Assembly (NCBI GenBank): GCA_900314975.1
Contig: OMXI01000007.1
Coordinates: forward strand, 1 to 64,000
Direction: 5' to 3'
DNA from: an uncultured Eubacteriales bacterium
Lineage (GTDB): Bacteria; Bacillota; Clostridia; Oscillospirales; Ruminococcaceae
DNA length: 64,000 nt
Shown: in pieces, positions 60,822 through 64,000 of the stretch
Layout of the letters: each line of letters starts with the position of its first letter
Numbering within the stretch: position 1 is the stretch's first letter
Position numbers and translations under genes: made by a program
The notes under the pieces: model-generated
Database searches by the model: none
Seen by the model: only the letters and a program-made list of their open reading frames with translations
Told to the model about the DNA's origin: nothing

Positions 60822-60887
60822 ATGTGCAACTTTTCATATTTTTATGACATTCTGAAGTGGCTTTGCAGCTTTGGTTTCTGCAAATAG
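60822..60887 (+). CDS. Candidate 21-residue peptide, cysteine- and aromatic-rich (speculative)
   Basis: A 21-codon ORF inside a short transcription unit that has its own promoter and terminator. The peptide is hydrophobic and aromatic (five Phe, two Tyr, one Trp), with cysteines at positions 2, 15 and 20, and ends in WLCSFGFCK. The ribosome site is weak (GGCGGA, 7 nt before the ATG). It lies directly downstream of an AgrC-like kinase/LytTR pair, so a signalling peptide is conceivable. A small membrane-active peptide or a non-coding RNA with a chance ORF are the alternatives. No AgrB-type processing gene is near. Confidence 0.35.
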   Translation: MCNFSYFYDILKWLCSFGFCK

Positions 60888-60907
60888 TCTAAAAGTACAG
60901 ACATAAC

Positions 60908-60935
60908 AAAAAACAGCCTTTCGGGGCTGTTTTTT
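60908..60935. terminator. Bidirectional terminator between the short unit and ung
   Basis: AAAACAGCC (60910-60918) pairs with GGCTGTTTT (60925-60933) with T runs on both strands, serving the short plus-strand unit and the convergent ung gene. Confidence 0.9.
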
Positions 60936-60958
60936 ATGTCCAAAAAAATGTACAGTCA

Positions 60959-61630
60959 TTATTCTCTTACCGTCCAGTCGATTGGCTCTATGCCGTTTTT
61001 CTCAAGAAAAGCATTGACCTTTGAGAAATGGCGGCAGCCGAAAAATCCACGATGCGCCGAAAGCGGCGACGGATGCGGCGACTGAAATACAGCGTGAAGT
61101 GGATTTGTAATAAATGACGCTTTTGCGCGCGCATTAGCACCCCACAGAATAAATGCTATCGGTCTGTCAGCGTTATTCAGCTTGCGGATAACTTCATCGG
61201 TGAGAATCTCCCACCCTTTGCCGTGGTGCGAGTTCGCCTGTCCCTCACGCACGGTGAGCGATGTATTCAAAAGCAGCACGCCCTGCTTTGCCCAGCAGGT
61301 AAGGTCGCCGCTTTTAGGAATGGGTATCCCCAGATCATCGTGCAGCTCTTTATAGATATTTTGCAGCGACGGCGGCAGCATTACACCCTTTTGCACGGAA
61401 AAGCACAAGCCGTGTGCCTGTCCCGGTTCGTGATAGGGATCCTGCCCGATTATAACTGCCTTGACATTCTCGTAAGGAGTGTACTTAAAGGCGTTGAAAA
61501 TATCGTACATATCGGGATAGATATGATAGCGCGCATATTCTCTCTTCAAAAACTCACGCAGCTGCAGATAGTAATCCTTTTTGAACTCGTCACCGAGAAT
61601 GCTGTCCCAGCTGTTGCCTATATGTACCAT
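60959..61630 (-). CDS. ung: Uracil-DNA glycosylase, family 1
   Basis: A 223-residue uracil-DNA glycosylase that removes uracil from DNA at the start of base excision repair. The water-activating motif GQDPYH has the catalytic Asp64, and the HPSPLS leucine loop and LLLNTSLTVREG are diagnostic. Normal length. Its start overlaps the stop of the upstream small membrane gene by one base (TAATG). Confidence 0.98.
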   Translation of the reverse strand: MVHIGNSWDSILGDEFKKDYYLQLREFLKREYARYHIYPDMYDIFNAFKYTPYENVKAVIIGQDPYHEPGQAHGLCFSVQKGVMLPPSLQNIYKELHDDLGIPIPKSGDLTCWAKQGVLLLNTSLTVREGQANSHHGKGWEILTDEVIRKLNNADRPIAFILWGANARAKASFITNPLHAVFQSPHPSPLSAHRGFFGCRHFSKVNAFLEKNGIEPIDWTVRE

Positions 61631-61833
61631 TACTGTGCGATAGCGGCAATAACTATGCCAAGCAGCATAAGCGCAACAAGCGCAAGAATAAATATGCGCA
61701 GCAGCATCGGCTTGCTGCTTGTTGAGCTTGGTGTCTGTGCATAAGCCTTTTTCAGCTCGGAGTCCGATATGTTCTGTACTCTGTTCTGCGCTTTATTCTG
61801 TGGTTTTTTATGCGATTTTTTCTTCTGTGCCAT
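61630..61833 (-). CDS. Small tail-anchored membrane protein
   Basis: A 67-residue protein: a very basic Lys/Gln-rich N-terminus (MAQKKKSHKKPQNKAQNR), a short helix, then one C-terminal membrane helix near residues 44-64. ATG at 61833 is preferred over a reading 36 nt longer because AAAGGA lies 11 nt upstream; that spacing is a little long. It is translationally coupled to ung. No family recognised; the shape suggests a membrane anchor or a nucleic-acid-contacting protein. Confidence 0.7.
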   Translation of the reverse strand: MAQKKKSHKKPQNKAQNRVQNISDSELKKAYAQTPSSTSSKPMLLRIFILALVALMLLGIVIAAIAQ

Positions 61834-61875
61834 AATAAAAACAATCCTTTCTGTTCTTTTGGGATCCATAAACTT

Positions 61876-61904
61876 ATTTTAGCATATTTGCTTTGCAATT
61901 GCAA
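61876..61904 (-). promoter_or_regulatory. Promoter of the small membrane gene and ung
   Basis: On the minus strand TTGCAA (61899-61904) is followed after 17 bp by TAAAAT (61876-61881), with an extended TGC. Confidence 0.75.
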
Positions 61905-61959
61905 GTATGTTTTTCGTTTTGTCAAAAATGATAAAACCAAACAAAATCACGTTAAACTA

Positions 61960-61988
61960 TTGCATTTTTTTGTATAATGTGTTATAAT
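61960..61988 (+). promoter_or_regulatory. Promoter of the PAS/GGDEF/EAL gene
   Basis: TTGCAT (61960-61965), 17 bp, TATAAT (61983-61988), with an extended TGT before the -10. Confidence 0.85.
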
Positions 61989-62032
61989 GTATTGAAAGTT
62001 AAACGAATTACTCCAAAAAGGAGGTAGTATCT

Positions 62033-64000
62033 GTGTCAATTGAAAAGGTTGAACATCCGTACTGTATAATCCCTTTTGACGACACCATTCATCCGACAGA
62101 GGTCAACGATTCTTATCTTGAACTGTTCGGCTACACGAGAGACGAGTACGAAAACGGAGTGGTCAATTTTGAACAGTTAATCTCAAAAGAAGATAAGATT
62201 GCTGTTGATACGCTGTGGGGAAAAGAGGACAGTGACTTTTTTTACCTGCGCCACAATATGATAAAAAAGGACGGTACAAAGATACTTGTTGATGCTATCG
62301 CGACGTTTTTCGAGCGTGGCGGTCAAAAGTATGTGCGTGTATCGCTGAGCGATTATCCTCACCAGAAAGAGCTTGCCGAAAAGAGCGCTTACTACCGCAA
62401 GGAGATCGAGGTGCTGACGAGCGATATCGTCGGCGGCGTTGGAATCTTATATGCTGATGATTTAAGCGTATATCGCTGCAACAATGAATTCAGAAAGTTC
62501 TTTGACGTACCCGAAAATGAAGATATCCCGCTGATAGATGCTTATATAGACAGCAGCGAAAAGCAGCGCGTTATAGACACCGTCAACGAGGCGGTCGAGC
62601 ATAATATCCCTTCGGAGATAGAGGTAAAGCTGAATATAAGCGGTCGTGACAGATGGTATCATTTCTCGGGCAGACCTTTTGACAGCATTGACGGCAGAAC
62701 GCTTATTTATGTGATCCTATACGATATGACGCACGAAAAAAAGATGATGTCCGACCTTGAGATGCAGGCAGCAAGGTACAGATTTATCACACAGACGCTT
62801 GACCACATCTTTATCGACTACGATGTGCAAAGCGACACGCTGAGCATTTCAAGCAGCATAAACCGCTACGGCGACCCTGAAGTTGAGCAATACCTTAAAA
62901 TGCATAAGGCATACGAAAACATACACCCTGATGACCTGAATATATTCAAAACAAACAGCGCAAAGTTCCTTGAACGCCCGTACAGCAGCGAATTTGAGAT
63001 AAGGACAAAGACATTCGATGACGAGTACACCTGGTACAAGCTCTCGCTGACGAGCGTTGCGGGAGCAGATATGAAGGTCACAAAGGTTTACGGCGTTATG
63101 AGCAATATACAAGACGTTAAAAAGCTGTCAAAACGTCTTGAAATGGATAATGAGTACATCAATTTCCTTATCACTACCGACAGCGTTACGGGTATGCTCA
63201 ATTACAAGACGTTTGTTTCAAAGGCAGAGGAGCTGCTTAAAAACAGAGACAGGTCTTATGTATACGGGTTTGTATACTCCGACATCAACGGCTTTTCGTA
63301 TGTAAACGACAACCTCGGATTTGAGACCGGCAACAAGATGCTGCGCTCGTTCGGACAGATAATAACGAATATGCAGACCAACGTTATAGCCTGCCGTATT
63401 TATTCAGACTACTTTGTCGGTCTTTACAGAGCAAGAATGGTAAGCGAGCTTGTCAGCAGTCTCAATCAGCGCAACCACGAGTTCTATGTGCAACAGCAAA
63501 AGCTGCTCCCGGGCAGCAATCTCAACATCTGCGCGGGACTTTACATATGGGACGAGGGCGTTGATATCGAGCGCGCTGTGTTCAACGCAAACCTTGCAAG
63601 AAAGAGCGTTAAGGGCATTTCTCACGGCGACTGCGGTTTGTATGACCCGCAGATGCACATTCAGCGTGCGCGTGAGCAAAAAATCGCGAACGAGCTGAAT
63701 TCGGCTATCAATTCGGGACTTATCGAGATGTTCCTGCAGCCGAAATTCTCTATGGAGACTATGCAGGTCATCGGTGCAGAAGCACTTGCAAGGTGGCGCA
63801 ACGTTGACGGAACATACATAATGCCCGGCGAGTTCATCACAGTGCTTGAAAAGGTCGGCTACATTGACGAGCTTGATTTTTACATCTACGAGCAAGTGCT
63901 TGACACACTTGTTGACTGGAAAAACCGCGGCAAAAAGCTGATGCCGATTTCCGTCAATTTCTCACGCCAGCACGTAAGGAGTGCAGATTATGTTGACAAG
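62033..64000 (+). CDS. PAS-GGDEF-EAL signalling protein, 3' end outside the window
   Basis: The reading frame is open to the window edge (656 codons). The start is GTG at 62033, with AAAGGAGG 9 nt upstream. PAS-like sensory domains fill about residues 1-365 (for example NDSYLELFGYTRDEY). The diguanylate cyclase domain (about 370-525) is degenerate: the GGDEF position reads YSDYF (457-461). The EAL domain begins near 545 with LQPKFSMETMQVIGAEALARW, where E583-A584-L585 is intact, and SVNFSRQHV follows. The protein is therefore probably a cyclic-di-GMP phosphodiesterase or a sensor; the rest of the EAL site lies beyond 64000. No membrane segment is visible. Confidence 0.88.
   Translation, partial: MSIEKVEHPYCIIPFDDTIHPTEVNDSYLELFGYTRDEYENGVVNFEQLISKEDKIAVDTLWGKEDSDFFYLRHNMIKKDGTKILVDAIATFFERGGQKYVRVSLSDYPHQKELAEKSAYYRKEIEVLTSDIVGGVGILYADDLSVYRCNNEFRKFFDVPENEDIPLIDAYIDSSEKQRVIDTVNEAVEHNIPSEIEVKLNISGRDRWYHFSGRPFDSIDGRTLIYVILYDMTHEKKMMSDLEMQAARYRFITQTLDHIFIDYDVQSDTLSISSSINRYGDPEVEQYLKMHKAYENIHPDDLNIFKTNSAKFLERPYSSEFEIRTKTFDDEYTWYKLSLTSVAGADMKVTKVYGVMSNIQDVKKLSKRLEMDNEYINFLITTDSVTGMLNYKTFVSKAEELLKNRDRSYVYGFVYSDINGFSYVNDNLGFETGNKMLRSFGQIITNMQTNVIACRIYSDYFVGLYRARMVSELVSSLNQRNHEFYVQQQKLLPGSNLNICAGLYIWDEGVDIERAVFNANLARKSVKGISHGDCGLYDPQMHIQRAREQKIANELNSAINSGLIEMFLQPKFSMETMQVIGAEALARWRNVDGTYIMPGEFITVLEKVGYIDELDFYIYEQVLDTLVDWKNRGKKLMPISVNFSRQHVRSADYVDK

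Noticed and set aside
60822..60887. Calling the 21-residue peptide an AgrD homologue
   Set aside because: It lacks the amphipathic leader and acidic tail of AgrD, and no AgrB-like gene is near. Only a neutral candidate-peptide label is justified.
1..64000. tRNA, rRNA, CRISPR, transposase or prophage genes
   Set aside because: I looked for these through all spacers and found none; the only mobile-like signal is the folded element at 12.04-12.20 kb.

Overview
The window looks like chromosome from a low-to-mid GC, Gram-positive, probably spore-forming gut Clostridium of the Ruminococcus / Oscillospirales type. The evidence is a lipoteichoic-acid synthase, a D,D-carboxypeptidase next to ytfJ/GerW and DUF2953 sporulation-type genes, a sortase-type PPQTG surface protein, CWB2 cell-wall proteins, and housekeeping genes arranged as in Clostridia. 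Nearly all promoters I can read are sigma-A type with 17-bp spacers. I see no tRNA, rRNA, CRISPR array, phage or transposase gene. The organism assignment is inference from gene content.

Layout. 0-4.6 kb: a DUF4317 gene, then a transcarboxylase-like operon (12S-like carboxyltransferase, biotin carrier, 5S/OadA). 4.7-11.5 kb: one long minus-strand cluster (M50 peptidase, ScpA, ScpB, DUF2953, YtfJ/GerW, DacF, a hypothetical gene, an RsuA/RluB pseudouridine synthase). 11.7-16.2 kb: rpmB, a strongly folded non-coding element, an LTA synthase, a Cof-type HAD phosphatase and a flavodoxin-like protein. 16.3-23.5 kb: a polyamine operon (speD, speA, speE, speB, a small membrane gene, a carboxyspermidine-type dehydrogenase, a small membrane gene, the matching decarboxylase). 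23.6-26.4 kb: a degenerate PTS IIA-like protein and an ABC-F ATPase. 26.6-32.3 kb: an 1861-residue pilin-like adhesin. 32.4-41.4 kb: MecA-like protein, rpe, yfbR-type nucleotidase, OadB/OadG, YcxB-like protein plus MscS, rplS, a radical-SAM pair, a second M50 peptidase. 41.4-49.3 kb: uvrA and uvrB separated by a GT-C membrane protein, then a RluD-type gene. 49.4-56.5 kb: PHP phosphoesterase, malic enzyme, TSCPD protein and two CWB2 surface proteins. 56.5-58.3 kb: a NifU-like/GGGtGRT operon of unknown function. 58.4-60.9 kb: a LytTR two-component system followed by a promoter-terminator unit with a 21-codon peptide ORF. 61-64 kb: ung, a small tail-anchored protein, and a PAS/GGDEF/EAL protein that runs off the window.

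How genes work together. The 5S subunit, biotin carrier, OadB and OadG together can make a Na+-pumping oxaloacetate decarboxylase although they are encoded 30 kb apart; the 12S-like subunit and the malic enzyme add further traffic at the pyruvate/oxaloacetate/malate node. The polyamine operon holds two complete ways of adding an aminopropyl group (SpeD/SpeE, and an aspartate-semialdehyde-type dehydrogenase/decarboxylase pair) that can meet at one ureohydrolase.

The best candidates for something undescribed are the short cysteine-containing peptide gene next to the LytTR two-component system, the apparently highly expressed GGGtGRT operon, the folded element at 12.04-12.20 kb, and a ScpA with a 268-residue tail ending in tryptophan-rich motifs. 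None of these functions is proven by the sequence alone.
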